DNA of 64,000 nt from Vombatus ursinus (GCF_900497805.2 NW_020947390.1:5964735-6028734), one strand, 5' to 3'. Shown: positions 44,340 through 55,124, numbered from the stretch's first letter. Program-made: numbers and translations. Notes: a model not told the origin generated them from the letters alone.

Positions 44340-44985
44340 AAATTAGATTGAGGAAAAAGCATGAATGAACAAAGTCAAAGAGTCAGTCAAATTTGGTTGG
44401 AATATAAGCCAAATCAAAGGAAGTAGGGGGAAATAAATATAGAAATGTAGATTGTGAGTCAAATCTGAAATGAAAAAAAAAAGTTGGGTTTTATCTTGTA
44501 GGTAATGATGAGACACTGAAGATTTCTGAGGGGCTGATGTAATTAGAACTGTGCTTTGGGAAGGTCAATGTATTAAGATCATGTAGGATGAAATAGATGA
44601 AAACTATTGCAATAATACAGGCATGAGGTAGTGAGAACCTGAACCAGAATGGGGATAGTGATAATGGAAAGAGAATATTGGATGCTAGAGATAGTGAAAG
44701 AACTGGCAGAAATCAGTGACAGACCAGACAGGAGAAATGAGGGAAAAAGAAGAAGAAAATATGACATCAAATTTTCAGTACCAGAGAATGGGAAGATGGT
44801 GGCATAATGGACAAAAATAAGAAAGTCAGGAATAAAAGTAAGTTTTGGGTAAAAAACAAAACAAAAAATGGGCCATTTTTGTATGTGCTGAATATACAAA
44901 TGTCCAGCAGGACATCCAGGTGGAGATGTCTAGTAGACATTTGGAAATGTGGATTTGGAACTCCTCAGAGGAATTTTGTTATTGT
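44340..44985 (-). mobile_element. L2 LINE, antisense
   Basis: Antisense L2: ggttttatcttgtaggtaat, gctgatgtaattagaactgt, attgcaataatacaggcatg, caggacatccaggtggagat, gtctagtagacatttgg. Order fits the region from the L2 3' part into the reverse transcriptase. No frame survives. Confidence 0.75.
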
Positions 44986-45684
44986 TAAATAAAAGCAGAC
45001 ATAAGGAAGAAAGAGAATTATGGGGACAAAATATTTTTCTCAGACTATGGACTAGGAAATGTATAAGTAAATGCAGCTTGCTGTAAAGAAATGTGCAATC
45101 TATACCGAATGACAAAATTGGATACATGAGACCTGGTACTGCCTTCAAAAAATTAGCAGAGAATTCTGTAATTAATGCATGCATTCTAAAAGGTCATCCT
45201 ACTTTTCAGGGGGTGGGGAAGAAGTGAAAAATAGGAATAATAAATTGTTTCTATTTATTTTACCTTGATTTTACATAAACATATAAAAATAATTCAACTA
45301 CACCACTGTGTTACCTTCTGAAAGGAAGACCATTACTTCATTTTATGAGACCTTAAATGTGTCATTAATATCTTCCCAATAAGACTGTGCTTTACAATAC
45401 TAAACCATCCCCACAAAAAGTGAAAAAAAAATTAAGCTAGACATTTGGACATTGGCTTTCAATTCTGTCAAATATCTAGGTAATCTGAAAATAAAAATCA
45501 ATTTTTTTTCAATTTTGTTCCATGTTTTTGACATAGTTTAGTCCCAATCTAGTCTTTCCTTTCTTCAGCCTATGCTATAATTTTTCCTCAGAGACTGACT
45601 TCTTTCACTCACAGAGTTTTTGTGAGGAAAGCATTTTGTACTACCTAAAGCTTCAGAAAAAATTTGAGTTGTAATTTGGTGTGG
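44986..45684. other. No recognised feature
   Basis: AT-rich unassigned sequence. Confidence 0.4.
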
Positions 45685-45912
45685 AACATTAAGTAGAAAG
45701 CTGGTCTAGAAGTCAAGATGGCCTGAATTCAAGTCTTGACTCTGACACATATTGGCTATGTGGCAAATCACTTAAACTTTCAGTTACGCTAGAAATAAAA
45801 TTATGTAACGCTTTCAGAAATGCAATGGCAGAAAGAGGTGACTAATTGTGAGTTCCCTACACTCATGAAATCATAAGTCTACATTCTCAACCTCCAAATA
45901 ACTGTAATATGA
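45685..45912 (+). mobile_element. MIR-type SINE, long marsupial form
   Basis: Sense: agaagtcaagatggcctgaa, ttcaagtcttgactctgac, then tacgctagaaataaaatt and gagttccctacactcatgaa, the second block seen at 27.6 kb. Confidence 0.65.
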
Positions 45913-46111
45913 TATAATATAACAAAATATATAATTCTGAAAGTATATGACACAAGTTCTATACAGTGGTCCATTGAGAACAGAACTATTTGCTCTAAAT
46001 AATAATTATTCAAAATATAATACATCAGTGAAGGCAGGGATTACTATTTCAAGTACTTTATTAGAGTGTCATATATTTATTAATACAAACATTGATACCC
46101 TATATAAGCTT

Positions 46112-46385
46112 AAAGGGCAACTAGGTGGTACAATAGATAGAGTACAGGACCAGGAGTCAGGAAGACATGTGTTCAAATCCAGCTTTAGATACTTCCTGGC
46201 TGTGTGAATGCAGACAAATCACATAACCTATATCTTCCTTAGCTTCTTCATCAGTAAAATGGAGATAATTATAGCACCTAACTTTCTGGGTTGTTGTGAG
46301 GACCAAATGAGATAATACATGTAAAAGTACTTTGTAAACCTTAAAGTGTTATATAAATGCTGACTATTATTATTACCTATTACCT
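46112..46385 (+). mobile_element. MON1/MIR-type SINE, full length
   Basis: Sense: gggcaactaggtggtacaat head, gtgttcaaatccagctttag, ttcttcatcagtaaaatgg, gttgttgtgaggaccaaatg, aaatgctgactattattatt. Tail ATT-rich. Confidence 0.9.
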
Positions 46386-46437
46386 TATCTGTATTTATTT
46401 GTTTACAGATGTATGTAAAGATGTATATAAAAATTAG

Positions 46438-46524
46438 TAAAGTAGTAGTAGTAGTAGCAGTGGTAGTAGTTGTAGTAGTAGTAGTAGTAGTAGCAACAGC
46501 AGCAATAGTAGTAACAGTAGTGTA
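46438..46524. repeat. (AGT)n trinucleotide array
   Basis: gtagtagtagtag with a few caac and cagc breaks, about 85 bases. Confidence 0.92.
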
Positions 46525-46593
46525 GTAAACTGTATAATCTCCAAACTCTATCTAGTTTACTTATAAGCAAGATTATGTCATTTCTATTTTTCA
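46525..46593. repeat. Local duplication, copy 1 (69 bp)
   Basis: Shares 61 of 69 positions, without gaps, with 47,807-47,875. It lies between two trinucleotide arrays of opposite sense. Minus-strand frames of both copies share KNRNDIIL and SKLD, but neither makes a convincing protein. Confidence 0.85.
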
Positions 46594-46605
46594 TTTTTGT
46601 AAGTA

Positions 46606-46645
46606 CTACCACTACTATTATTGACCAAAACCACCACCACCACCA

Positions 46646-46698
<53 letters not shown>

Positions 46699-46700
46699 GC
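46606..46700. repeat. (ACC)n(ACT)n trinucleotide array
   Basis: accaccaccacc then actactact, about 30 units. It is the reverse complement in kind of the AGT array 80 bases to the left. Confidence 0.92.
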
Positions 46701-48190
46701 TACTTTTCTATTCTTCTTTCATTTCCATTTTCAAAGTTCCAAGGGCATTTAAAACATCTTAAGGTAGGAGAAAGTCATTAAAAACCAAATGTTATTTCTC
46801 TTTTGCCACTTGAGGAATGAGAAGAGATTTCCTTGAAGGCAGAGTCAAATTTCCACCCTTAAATTCTATCTTTTGTATTACTACTCTAGCCATTAGATTA
46901 GGCTTCCTAACTGCTTATTGTCTTAATACATGGTAAAATGGAACAGACACTAACCAAAAACACGCTCATTACATTTGGTTTCATTCACCTAATTTTAGTT
47001 ATAGAATCACTAATGATATTAGCATGTCATCACAACCATGGCAGAACTGAAGGCCTTAGGGCCCATGACTGTACAGGCAAAATGGAAAGTACAGTTAATT
47101 TTCTTGATTAATAAGGTAAAACATACTCCTCTTGAGCCTAAGGAATGGTTTTCCTTGGGTTTTATTCTGTTTTGCTGAGTTATGCAAACTGACTGGCTAC
47201 CTTGTTCAAATACACCTGAACCCTGCTCACAGCTACATTCCATTTTCCTTCTGTGAATAAGGTCATATTCTATTTAGCTATGTTCTACTTGGCTATGATG
47301 GCTCATGTAATACACTAGTGAAGTAAGAGTGTAATTTGCACAGTGACAATAAGAAAATTATTTCCCAGGAAGACATAGAATAAGAACAATGTCAGTGGAA
47401 GTGGCTTGAAACCACAATATAAAAAATAAATGACTGGGAATAACTCTGTAGGTTGGATGGTGTTCCCATCTTCCATACATTTCCAATGAAAATACAAAGT
47501 TCTAATTTTGGTACAAAAAAGCAGATGTGACTATCATGAAAGAGAGAATAAGACTTAACATCTGAAAGATTATACCAAGAGAGGTTTAGAAAAAAGCTTG
47601 GGGTTTCCATAGCTATTGATCCCCTAATTTAAAAGAGAAATTATAGCACTTAGAGAAGGATTACTGAAAGTTCATTTTTTAAAAAAATTGCCCTTAGTCA
47701 TGAAGTTCTTAAATCACATCCTGGTATTAGAGCATATTTTTTGTTCTGGGTAGCAGAGTGAATAGTTTTGGTATATGACTTTTAAGCCATTTGACAATGT
47801 GCCTCAGTAAACTGTGTAATATCCAAACTCCATCCAGCTTGCTTGTAAACAAGATTATGTCATTTCTATTTTTCAACCCCTTGGCACTGTTTGTAAGCAA
47901 AATTCCTGGCGAAACCACTAATTGATAGCATATGCTAACATTTTCCAGTCCTGCAGAATGTAGCATACCAAGACACAGCGAGATTAATGCCAGAATTTTA
48001 TCATGACACATTATTCAAGGACGAAACCACTACCTTTTCCTGCATCAGCAAATTCTAAGAAATGTCAGCAGAGAACTCTGATTTTCAGAATTAGTCATAA
48101 CTCAGCTGAATAAGAATCACATGAAAGCAAGGCTTCTTCCTGATATATTGGCATTGATGTGTGGCAGATTTAAAATCTTCACTTATTCCA
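46701..48190. other. Unique block
   Basis: About 1.5 kb without recognised repeats, apart from the 69-bp duplicate. A 94-codon minus-strand frame at 47,727-48,011 has no known domain. Confidence 0.35.
47807..47875. repeat. Local duplication, copy 2 (69 bp)
   Basis: Matches 46,525-46,593 at 61 of 69 positions. Seven of the eight differences are transitions. Flanks are unrelated. Confidence 0.85.
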
Positions 48191-48194
48191 GTTG

Positions 48195-48565
48195 CCCAAT
48201 GAAAATTTATTGAGCATCTACCACATGTTAGCCATTGTGGGAGGGAAAAATAAAGATGAATAATGAAGAGTCCTGTCCTTCAAGGAGTTTATAATCTAAA
48301 ATAGCACAAAGGTTAAGACAATTATGCATAACTATAATATAAAATAGAATGTAGTCTGTAAAGGACTTTCAAAGTTAGGCTAAAGTTTAAACTTTATTTA
48401 GAAATTAATACAGAGCTATGGAAAGTTTTCAGGAGAGGAGTGACATGATTGTGTAATAATCAAATTATACAATAATTTGACAATGATGAGTAGGGATTAG
48501 AAGAGGAAAGAATGGAAGTGAAGGCACAGATTAGGTGGCTAATAGGACAGGCCAAACAAGGGTTA
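48195..48565 (-). mobile_element. L2 LINE 3' part, antisense
   Basis: Antisense: ttattgagcatctaccacat, cttcaaggagtttataatct, gaaagttttcaggagaggag, tgacatgattgtgtaataat, taggtggctaataggacag. Confidence 0.75.
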
Positions 48566-49378
48566 ATGAAAACTGTGACTAGGAGTAATGAGAGAAGGAA
48601 TTATATTTTTCCATGTTCTGTGGGACTGACTTGTATAATTGCAACTGCAATTTGGCACAACTCAGAGATACAATTAAGATATGTTGGAAGAACTAGCAGC
48701 CGTAATTTTAAAAACTGTTACCACATTTGAAATATTACCAAATTATTACTTCTTACAGCAACCACAATCAACTTATTTAGAAGATGGTGTAACTCTTTAT
48801 TGGAGATCTGTATGATGCTTGTAGGGACAGCCCCAAGGTAGTCTGCTGAATTTAAAACAACTATTCAGTAGACTGTGGACTTTCTGAAAGGAAAAAGTTA
48901 GCTACTTTTATTATCTATCAGGACCTCCTGCTAAATTCAATCCATTCCACTCTCTAAGATCCTTACAACTCTGCTATCAAAGCAATAGGTTGGTGTGAGC
49001 AGTACCAATGGGGATAAAAGCTAGGTTGGATTATTTTGTTTATTTGCTTTCAGTGGGGGCTACAGAAGAGATTCCAGTAGCCTTGGGAGAACCATAGAAT
49101 GAAATACTGGGGAAACCACAGGAATTTAGAAAAGGAAAAAGCTTAAGGAATATCTTTAATAACAATGTACATTCCTAAAGTCACTTTTGCAGATCTTTGC
49201 AAATACACTCAATTAAAGGAGCTGTCTACATATTGTGATAAAATTCCACAGCAAATGGTGACTATAGTACTAGGAGAGCCAGGAATGCACATTGCACAGA
49301 TAGGACAATCACGTCTAGATGGGAGCAGCATAATTTTTAATAGAATCAATTTCTTTTCTACTTCTCTCTCTCTCTCTC
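48566..49378. other. No recognised feature
   Basis: Unassigned. A (TC)n run at 49,363-49,379 forms its right edge and lies in the target site of the ERV copy. A 93-codon frame at 49,165-49,446 crosses the ERV junction and is chance. Confidence 0.4.
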
Positions 49379-49383
49379 TTTTT

Positions 49384-49866
49384 CAGTCAAAGAAAAGGTT
49401 TATTAAAGATAAAAATCTGAGCAGTGGCAAGATTATAAGAATCTGAGAATTGGCTAGATTGTAAGAATCTGAGCACCTTAATGGAGGCAAGATGGACCTT
49501 ATATACAGAAAAACTGTGGGAGGGATCTAGGAGTGGCCAAGTGGTTTGAGGTGTCTGGAGGAGGGGTCTAAGGAACATCTGAATGGGAATGGCCAGTAAA
49601 TTGAGGTGAACAGAACACCTGGGGCCTCGACCTCCTGGGCAAGGGAGAATAGAGCCTCCCTAGGATTAAGGGTGGGAAATGGCCAGGGGACATGGGGAGG
49701 TAAGACAATGGAGGGCTAGGTTAAGGATAATAGAATTGGGAGCTTGGATGTAACCACAATGAAAGGCTAGTTGATGAGATTATAGCCTCAGGAAAATGCC
49801 AGAGATTTGGCCATGTGGGAAAGTCCAGGGTTTTTCCCTTTTGGGGTCTAGCTCCCATCCTCATCA
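49384..49866 (-). repeat. ERV 3' LTR part (U3-R)
   Basis: U3 of about 393 bases (49,866-49,474) with TATA box gtatataagg 23-32 bases before R, then R with the aataaa signal at 49,404-49,399 (minus strand) 15 bases before the A tail. No U5 follows. Confidence 0.75.
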
Positions 49867-51005
49867 TTCCCCCCTCAAACAAATGGGACCCAAATTCTTT
49901 TGAGGTAAGGAGGAAAGGTCTTGGCTTCTGAAACTGCTTCCTGCTGCCAAGGGGCATGGAGCTGTCCCTGCCTCGAAGGGGGTCCCAAAGAGGAGGTTGA
50001 CTGAAACCTAGCACAGGCTGCATCCAGGGAACAGTGGGGGGTGGGGAGACATTATCTGGGACCTGCTGTTTGCTATCAACTGTAGGTGAATGGCCTGTAG
50101 TCTGGAAGACACAAATCTGACAGAAAAGACTGCAGAGCCCAGATATAAAGCAGGGACTAGATTTAGGGCCCAAATATGAGAGGATAAAACAGCTTTAGCT
50201 CTGTCTGGATTTAGATAATTCAGTTTCTCAATCATGCAGTATCAAATCCACCTCATAGCCAGACTCAGGAATATCCAGGTGGGTAACATTTCCTTTCAAA
50301 GGAACATAATGGGGAAACTGAACCAGGAGGATCCCATCTTAGACTGACTAAAAATTGTTAAAATTGTCCTCTCAGCTTTTCCCAATGCTGACTTCCCACC
50401 AGTATCACATTCTCTCTAAGCAGTCTGTGGTATTTCTCACATGGTGGATTACTGATTTATCGATGGATTATTATGATCCATTAGACAACTCAAAGTAAAA
50501 TCATAAACTTTTTTTTACCTCAAACAACAAGTTTCACTAATTACAGCTTAGTAAAAACTTTTCCAGGATTAATATCTCAAACTTAAATTTGTCATGGTGT
50601 AAAAAGCCAATCATTAGAGATTATTTCTATACACTTGCAAATTCTCAGCAAGACAAAACCCAAACAAGCTTTCTGGCAAGTTTACACATTAAAACAATAA
50701 TTAACAAGAGCCAAATTACTTTAGCGGTAACCAAATTTATGAAAAGTTGCTTGACATAACTGATGCAAAAAGTTCACCAATTTGAAACTTGAAACAAACC
50801 CGTTACCAGTCAGATGACTTCCATTTTGTTAAATGCATTTCCAAATTACTTTACACAGAGAATCAACATCTCATCATTAACAGTTAACTACAACTTTAAA
50901 AGAGCTTGCTTACCCGAGTTCAGAGGTCAGCTTCTTTACATTGAGCAGGATATGCTGAACCTGGGTGATGCTTCCAGGTAAAGGTTGCCCCAGGGCCCAA
51001 GGGGT

Positions 51006-51613
51006 CCTTTATTGCTCTGTAGTTGGGGTTGCTCTCCAAGCACCAAGTGGGGTCTATGCTGTAGCTGCTGCCCTTCCCCCTTCCTTCTTTTCCCCAGGTA
51101 GGGGAGGGCAAAATCAAAGGGGAGGGGGAAAGGGTGGAACTCTCTTTTCCTATGAGAGGGGTTAACAGATACCCTCCTGACTCAAGGGAAGGGAGTGACC
51201 AGGGTTGTAAGGAGGTGTATCAAAACTTCTTAATGATTGATCACAAAACCTCCACAATCTACCAAGGTATTTTGAGCTGTCCTAACTTTTCTCTGTAACC
51301 TCCATGAAAGAAGATTCAGGAGTGTAGAGTGGAAATAAGTAAGCCTCAGGGAACCAAAAAGCAGCTGCAGTTTTCCCTAATTCCCTAGAGCCGAGAGAAC
51401 TGACAGAATTGGGCATACGCTTCCAGAAAGGGAAATGTCCTTGTTTTCTATGCTGTGGAAGGTGTACCCAGGTCCATGGCCTCCAACTGACTCAGTGGAC
51501 TGAGAGCTTGAGAGCATCAGACTCCGTGCGAGGCAGCCTCGTAACTGTCTGCCCGAAAAGCACCTCCAAGCCTTGGTGCTTGGAGAGCAACCCCAACTAC
51601 AGAGCAAGAAAGG
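51006..51613. repeat. 42-bp inverted repeat inside the ERV
   Basis: The leader just after the primer-site region (51,572-51,613) recurs inverted at 51,006-51,047, 41 of 42 positions matching. Core text tgctctgtagttggggttgc. Confidence 0.88.
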
Positions 51614-51624
51614 GGCCACCAAAA

Positions 51625-51776
51625 TGATGAGGTTTAGGGACCTGGGAGTGCTGAGACCCCAATATCACAACACACGGATCCTGCTGAAAGAATTTGGCCC
51701 AAGCCTTCTTTCAGCCAAAGACAAGGTTTATTAAAGATAAAAATCTGAGCAGTGGTTAGATTGTAAGAATCTGAGC
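51625..51776 (-). repeat. ERV 5' LTR part (R-U5)
   Basis: R begins at 51,776 exactly where the other R begins, carries aataaa (51,732-51,727), and runs into U5 that ends cctcatca at 51,625. No U3 precedes it. Confidence 0.75.
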
Positions 51777-51954
51777 CCTACCTCTCTCTTAACTTTACAA
51801 TTGTCTCACTACAAATTTAAATTTTGAGAAATTGCTATTTACTGATTCCTCTCTATCACCATATACACTAGTTCTATATAATTCTAACTATCCAGGTAAT
51901 TTAAACCAAGTAGAGAAAATAGGAAGAAAGATTCTTGCATTTGTATATCAAGAA

Positions 51955-52106
51955 CCATGGTTCAGTTTGCAGCTCTGCTACTAAATCCTATGTGATCCTA
52001 TAGGGCAAATCATTGAACCTGTCTAGGCCTCAGTTTCCTCATCTATAAAAGTGAAGGGGTTAGAAGACTATGTGGCTTCCAGATCTAAATCTATGAACCT
52101 ACGGAG
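51955..52106 (+). mobile_element. THER1/MIR-type SINE, 3' part
   Basis: Sense: atgtgatcctatagggcaaa, taggcctcagtttcctcatc, aagtgaaggggttagaagac, gatctaaatctatgaac. Confidence 0.8.
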
Positions 52107-52279
52107 AAGTATTAAAGATGTGATGAATTAATAAATATGTATGGATATGCACTTCTAGTGATGTTCATTCAGCATCTCATCTCAGTGCCTTTTTCAATCT
52201 ATAAAAGCATCTGCTTTGAGGGTATATTTTCATTAACAATAACAATATTTATTATTATAGTTTACACAGAATGCAGCAA

Positions 52280-52414
52280 TCTGACCATGCTATTGCTCTG
52301 CTCAAAATTTTGCCATCTTGCTTATAGAATAAAATACAGACTCCTAACATAGCTTGGCATCTAAAGCCATCTACAATGTGTTTCCAAGGTATCTTTCACA
52401 CTGATTTTTCCAAC
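52280..52414 (+). mobile_element. L2 LINE fragment
   Basis: Sense: tctgaccatgctattgctct, gaataaaatacagactcct, ttggcatctaaagccatcta. It stops where the 214-bp duplicate begins. Confidence 0.65.
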
Positions 52415-52628
52415 CAAATGAGATAATATTTGTAAAGCACTTAGCCTGGCACATAGTAGGTACTATATGAGTTTTTATTCTCTTCCCTCCTTCATGAGGG
52501 CTCCACTTAAAAACTTCCATAAAGGAAGAATTCACTGGATCCTAAGTTAGCTTTTGAATATTTTTAATTCCTAGAAAGTTTTTCGTTATGCTTTACCAAA
52601 AACAAAAGAAATCTGCCTCATTCCAACT
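52415..52628. repeat. 214-bp local duplication, copy 1
   Basis: Aligns without gaps to 54,911-55,124, about 192 of 214 positions alike by my count. It begins in the middle of a MIR end and runs into antisense L3-like text. The base word ttccaac stands both just before it and at its end. Confidence 0.9.
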
Positions 52629-52864
52629 AAAAATACATATAAAAATAAAAAACCCATAAAACCTTACCTGTTGGTTCTGAGGGTTAGCGAATTGGTGTGA
52701 ACCCTTTATAGATATGATTAAGAACTTTGGGCTCTTAAGCAAAGGCCTTGATTTGCTCAGGGCTTCAACAGGAAGACAGTTCCAGAAACTTTTAAGTCTT
52801 TCTCCCAGCCAAAGTCATCTCAAAACTGTAGGCAATCTTTGCTCCCTCTTAAAGGCTCAGAGAT
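52629..52864. other. No recognised feature
   Basis: Short unassigned stretch up to the SINE target duplication. Confidence 0.4.
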
Positions 52865-53020
52865 GGGGCAGCTAGGTAGTACAGTGGATAAAGCACTATC
52901 CCTGGAGTCAGGAGGACCTGAGTTCAAATTAAGCCTCAGACATATGATACTCAATAGCTGTGTGACCCTGGGCAAGTCACTTAACCCCAATTACCTCACC
53001 AAAAAACAAAACAAAACAAA
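52865..53020 (+). mobile_element. Young tRNA SINE with target duplication
   Basis: Sense: ggggcagctaggtagtacag, gtcaggaggacctgagttca, ctgtgtgaccctgggcaagt, cacttaaccccaattacctc, then an A-rich tail of aacaaa units. Flanked by 13-bp repeats, 52,851-52,863 (aaaggctcagaga) and 53,021-53,033 (aaaggcccagaga), one mismatch. It lacks the MIR core, and looks the youngest SINE here. Confidence 0.92.
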
Positions 53021-53059
53021 AAAGGCCCAGAGAAGTAAAAAAAAAAATCCCCAAAAAAC

Positions 53060-53400
53060 AGAGATTTCTAATGCAAGCCACACATATCTCAAATGCACTC
53101 TCTCCTTATCTCTGCCTTTCAGGATACTACTCAAGGCTCTGCTCACTGGCTACCTTCTTTGTCAAATTTCTCCTGGTTTCTTTAACTTAAAGTGTTCTTT
53201 CACTTCTCAAATCTTCCTAGAGTTCTTTGCTTTGAGCTCTTCTCCCCTCCCCCAATTTTTCACTATACCTACCTAAGCAAGTATTGTATTTCCCCCAATA
53301 TGTTGTAAACTCCGTGAAGGTGCCACTCGTGTTTTATCTTTGTACTTTTCCAAGTAGTGTTGTAAGTATCTCCAGTACATAGCACAATGTCTTGCCCATG
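53060..53400 (+). mobile_element. L2 LINE 3' end
   Basis: Sense: gatactactcaaggctctgc, tatgttgtaaactccgtgaa, gtatctccagtacatagcac. Diverged. Confidence 0.65.
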
Positions 53401-53630
53401 TGGAATTAAGCTTTACAAAAACTACCCCATCAGATCATCAAAACTCTGTGGGGAAGATAGTATTATTAAAAGTATTATGAACCCCATTTTAATAGATATG
53501 GAAACTGAGGCTCAAAGAGATTAAGCGCTAGCCAGTGAGTGGACTTGATAAGATTCAAACCTAAGCTTTCAGTCTCTAAGCCTAATACCATTACAGTCTG
53601 GTCCCACCAAGAAATAGGAGGCTGGATTAG
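53401..53630 (-). mobile_element. MIR SINE
   Basis: Antisense: tcagatcatcaaaactctgt, ccccattttaatagatatgg, aaactgaggctcaaagagat, ttcaaacctaagctttcag. Confidence 0.75.
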
Positions 53631-54064
53631 AAAGATTTTCAAAGGTAAGGATTCCAGATTAAATTGGGTAATATTAAATTAGGCATGAACACCTTCCTCA
53701 GACACTTAAAGGATATTATACCCATGAAAATGAACTCTAGATACTCTGGAAAGACATTTAACCTCATATCACTAATTAAGGGAAATTGCCAATAAAGTGT
53801 TTCCTCTTCATAGTTTCAGAGGAAGATTTCCTTTCTCCTCCACTCCCTTTCTATGCCAAAGATCCACAGCACAGAATACTAGGTACTGCTGCTAATACTC
53901 TAACATGACTAAAAAAGTGTGGAGCATTATAAAAGCAGGCATCAATGAATATCTCAAATTAACTCATTTAAAAGAGAAATCATGAAAAGTATTAAGATCA
54001 TAGACTATCTCATGTATTTAAATATTTTTAATTTTTAAAAAAAAATTATTCTGTATATATTTAT
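53631..54064. other. No recognised feature
   Basis: AT-rich unassigned sequence. Confidence 0.4.
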
Positions 54065-54205
54065 ATATGTACATGGTATCTTCCTGGATAGAATGTAAAA
54101 TGCTTCAGAGCAGTCATTTTTTTTTTTCATTTTTGTCTTTACATCCCTACCACATGGCACAGTTTCTGGCACACAGTAGGGGCTTAACACATACTCCTTG
54201 ATTAT
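54065..54205 (+). mobile_element. L2 LINE 3' tail
   Basis: Sense: ggatagaatgtaaaatgctt, cagagcagtca, T-run, tttctggcacacagtagggg, cttaacacat. Confidence 0.65.
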
Positions 54206-54249
54206 TTGTTGTTTGACCTTAGCATTAAAATGGACTTTAGGAGTCATCT

Positions 54250-54517
54250 AGTAGTTTTCTAACTCAAGTTTTTCACTTGGGTTTAATAGCCCCCAAGGGC
54301 TCTATGGATAAATTTTAAGGGGCATATGAACTTGGTTAGCAAAAAAAAAAAAAAATACATCCTTTTTTTCAATGTAATTGGAGTTTCCTTTGTATTACTT
54401 TGTAATTTAGTTTATATGCATACAAATATCATTTTGAGAAGGGCTTCATAGGCTTCACCAGAATGCCAAAGGGGTCCCCAACACAATAAAAGTTGAGAAC
54501 TCTTGCTCTAATGGTTG
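54250..54517. mobile_element. hAT-type DNA transposon relic
   Basis: Right part: gagaagggcttcataggctt, caccagaatgccaaaggggt, caacacaataaaagttgaga, actcttg, a widespread mammalian non-autonomous hAT end. The left part (tttctaactcaagtttttca) is weaker. An A-run of 15 sits inside. Confidence 0.6.
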
Positions 54518-54731
54518 CCTGAGATCACATAATAAGCATTGCTTTTGAACACATAAAGTGACAGGCAACATACTACCCTTCAGGGCAGAATCACAAAACC
54601 TCAGAAGTGGAATGACACTTAGGGGATGTGTGTTCCATACAGAGGACATTTAGTCAAATGCACACTTTAACAAGTGTGCTATCTATGACATCCCTAAACA
54701 GTTTTCCTCAGATGTACAAGTCTTCATGTTC

Positions 54732-54975
54732 AGGAAGCAAGGTGGTACAGTAGACAGCGTTGGGCCTGGAGACAGGAAGGACTGTGTTCAAATCTGCCAT
54801 CAAATACTAGGAGTGTGACTCTGGGCAAGTCAACGTCTGTTTGCCTCAGTTTCCTCAACTGTAAAATAGGTATAATAATAGCACCTAGCTTGCAGAGTTG
54901 TTGTGAAGATCAAATGAGATAATATTTATAAAGCACTTAACCTGGCGCATAGTAGGTACTGTATAAGTGTTTATT
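54732..54975 (+). mobile_element. MIR-type SINE, full length
   Basis: Sense: gcaaggtggtacagtagaca head, gtgttcaaatctgccatcaa, ctgggcaagtcaacgtctgt, ttcctcaactgtaaaatagg, gttgttgtgaagatcaaatg, acctggcgcatagtaggtac. Its end is included in the 214-bp duplication. Confidence 0.88.
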
Positions 54976-55124
54976 CTCTTCCTTCCTTCATGAGGGCTCC
55001 ACTTGAATATTTCCATGAAGAAAGAATGCACTGGATCCCAAGTTAGCATTTGAATAGTTTTAATTCCTAGAAAGATTTTCCTTATGCTTTTCCATAAACA
55101 AATGAAATCTGCCTCACTCCAACT
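54911..55124. repeat. 214-bp local duplication, copy 2
   Basis: Gap-free match to 52,415-52,628. Here the MIR at its left end is complete and the L3-like text at its right continues on, so this copy looks like the source. Confidence 0.9.

Larger units (their letters stand above)
49379..51776 (-). mobile_element. ERV fossil with R-to-poly(A) ends
   Basis: Minus-strand endogenous retrovirus relic, about 2.4 kb. In element order it has R (from 51,776), U5 ending cctcatca at 51,625, a primer-site-like tggtggccc, an internal part, a polypurine tract (49,867-49,876), U3 starting tgatgagg at 49,866, a TATA box (49,497-49,506), R again (49,474-49,384) and a short A tail. U3 is absent at the 5' end and U5 at the 3' end, as in an mRNA. 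The LTR ends tgatgagg/cctcatca are an 8-base inverted pair. The internal region is far shorter than a provirus and broken. Class not assigned. The two R copies differ by only a few percent, so not very ancient. Confidence 0.75.

Noticed and set aside
46403-46781. Tyrosine- and histidine-rich frames
   Set aside because: They come from AGT and ACT arrays.
49721-50173. 150-codon minus-strand frame
   Set aside because: It overlaps the ERV fossil's internal end and U3. No protein family recognised, and treated as part of the fossil.
52839-53276. 145-codon open frame
   Set aside because: It runs through a tRNA SINE, its A-rich tail and an L2 fragment. No domain.
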